The notes under the pieces are model-generated. The model was not told the origin of the DNA, did no database searches, and saw only the letters and a list, made by a program, of their open reading frames with translations. From NCBI GenBank assembly GCA_007135845.1, contig SLIC01000031.1, positions 1 through 5,523 on the forward strand: 5,523 bases of DNA. The letters are read 5' to 3'. Within the stretch, counting starts at the first letter, position 1, and the number at the start of each line of letters is the position of its first letter. The translations under genes and the position numbers were made by a program. Below, piece after piece: positions 4,763-5,523 of this stretch. This DNA is from Candidatus Brevefilum sp. GTDB taxonomy: Bacteria > Chloroflexota > Anaerolineae > Anaerolineales > Anaerolineaceae.

Positions 4763-5523
4763 CCATATTATGGGCTATGCACATTATGCCCCACTCAGTA
4801 CTGACTTTTTCTAAGCCTCTCAACATAAACCTTCTAAATCCCCAATTATGCTTTATTCTGCCAAAGACAGTTTCAACGTCCGTGGAGCGTTGTGAACGCA
4901 TTTCCTTGCCAAGCGGAGACAATAAATACTTGCGAGCCTCCTCCTTCATCTCCAATAATTCAAAACTAATCCATAATTCACGTTTGTATTTCGATGTAGT
5001 GCAGGCAGCCTTTGAAGGACATTGATCACATTCAACTCCCTCATAGACCCGACGCGAAGTTACATACCCATTATCGGTTTTCGTTTCTTTCGTAAACTTA
5101 TACACCAGCCGCTTTCCTTGGGGACATACAAATTGGTCTTCGTCAGGTAAGTATGTGAAGTCCTTCTGTTGATAGCGTTTCTTTTTCTTCTTTTTCTTCG
5201 ACTTGTAATTCTCATTGTCTTCTTGATCAAAAGTGTTGTATTTTACGAAGGGTACAACTTTATTGTTTTTCAGGAATACATAATTCTCTTCACTGCCATA
5301 CCCCGCATCGGTTCCCGCCGTCTCTGGGTATTCCCCCATATAGTGTCTGACACGTTCCATATGTTCGATAAAACAACTAGTATCTGCTGCATGCTGATGG
5401 ATACTGTATCCAACCACAAATTGATTCTCAGTGCCGATTTGAACGTTATAGGATGGCTTCAACTGCCCATCGCCTAGATGATCGTCTTTCGTGCGCATAA
5501 ATGTCGCATCTGGATCTGTTTTA
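4743..5523 (-). CDS. IS1182-family transposase, C-terminal half (runs off the right edge)
   Basis: This DDE transposase moves the insertion sequence by DNA cleavage and strand transfer. The frame stays open to the window edge: eight codons (KTDPDATF) precede the Met at 5498, so that Met is internal and the N-terminal half is missing. Counting that Met as 1, features are GQLKPSYNVQIGTENQ (11-26), the second catalytic Asp at 64 in TDAGYGSEEN, a Lys run (KSKKKKKKKR, 99-108), a likely metal-binding cluster Cys125 and Cys157-x2-Cys160-x5-Cys166, and the catalytic Glu209 in TDVETVFGRIK with Lys215 (Glu-x6-Lys), followed by the conserved HNWGFRRFMLRG. These match the DDE_Tnp_1_6-type C-terminus of IS1182 transposases. 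The first Asp would lie past the edge. The visible part has no stop or frameshift, so the gene may be intact. Codon use is AT-rich, unlike the operon. Confidence 0.93.
   Translation of the reverse strand, partial: KTDPDATFMRTKDDHLGDGQLKPSYNVQIGTENQFVVGYSIHQHAADTSCFIEHMERVRHYMGEYPETAGTDAGYGSEENYVFLKNNKVVPFVKYNTFDQEDNENYKSKKKKKKKRYQQKDFTYLPDEDQFVCPQGKRLVYKFTKETKTDNGYVTSRRVYEGVECDQCPSKAACTTSKYKRELWISFELLEMKEEARKYLLSPLGKEMRSQRSTDVETVFGRIKHNWGFRRFMLRGLEKVSTEWGIMCIAHNMAKIAAQ

Larger units (their letters stand above)
4620..5523 (-). mobile_element. IS1182-family insertion sequence, one end only
   Basis: The element is placed by its transposase and by the sharp fall in GC relative to the operon. The inferred terminus is GGGGTTGTCTAAAAAGT from 4620, which resembles the G-rich start followed by TGTCT and an A-run seen at ends of this family. 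The boundary is an inference, because the partner inverted repeat and any target duplication lie beyond the right edge. Between the terminus and the transposase stop there are about 120 AT-rich non-coding bases that include the terminator. The composition suggests acquisition from a lower-GC host. Inserted after the repeat-rich spacer, it does not appear to disrupt a gene. Confidence 0.8.

Noticed and set aside
5169..5477. Hydrophobic + strand frame opposite the transposase
   Set aside because: Its Phe/Leu/Ile-rich start is the complement of the transposase Lys/Glu-rich coding sequence; there is no independent support.

Overview
The window reads as a bacterial chromosome segment in two parts of very different base composition. 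The left part (1 to about 4261) is GC-rich and holds five tightly packed genes on the + strand. The right part (about 4620 to the end) is AT-rich and is the end of an insertion sequence whose transposase lies on the - strand. Between them is about 360 bases of non-coding, repeat-rich DNA. The GC-rich genes and the style of the intergenic repeats suggest an environmental, possibly anaerobic, bacterium such as a member of the Chloroflexota (Anaerolineae). This lineage guess is an inference and is only moderately supported.

The five-gene unit is uvrC (missing its first few codons at the left edge), a 37-residue single-span membrane protein, a class I SAM-dependent methyltransferase, a SagB-type nitroreductase-family flavoprotein, and a nucleosidase-like protein of the MTA/SAH nucleosidase fold. 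The gaps are 9, 11 and 23 bases, and the last two genes overlap by 8 bases. This suggests one transcript, whose promoter would be upstream of the window. UvrC is the damage-incising nuclease of nucleotide excision repair. The methyltransferase would release S-adenosylhomocysteine, which MTA/SAH nucleosidases normally cleave, so those two genes could be linked metabolically. No visible feature ties the flavoprotein or the small membrane protein to repair.

The intergenic region (4262-4619) contains two four-unit tandem arrays of a 7-base repeat (consensus TGAATAG/TGAATGG), each followed by TTC(T/A)CCATG. They flank a roughly 170-base segment with short inverted ends (TTC-TGAGAT / ATCTCAGGAA) and an internal GC-rich palindrome. 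This looks like a miniature non-coding repeat element or a mosaic of several.

The insertion sequence is recognised as IS1182 family from its transposase C-terminal half: KTDPDATF motif, DAGYGS, CxxC-x5-C cluster, and a Glu-x6-Lys signature. Its inferred terminus is at about base 4620 (GGGGTTGTCTAAAAAGT). A perfect 12-bp stem has the transposase stop codon in its loop and probably ends transcription. The rest of the element lies past the right edge.

I did not find a clearly new defence or genetic system. The items most worth a second look are the heptamer-flanked repeat element, the small Met-rich membrane protein, and the divergent active-site region of the nucleosidase.
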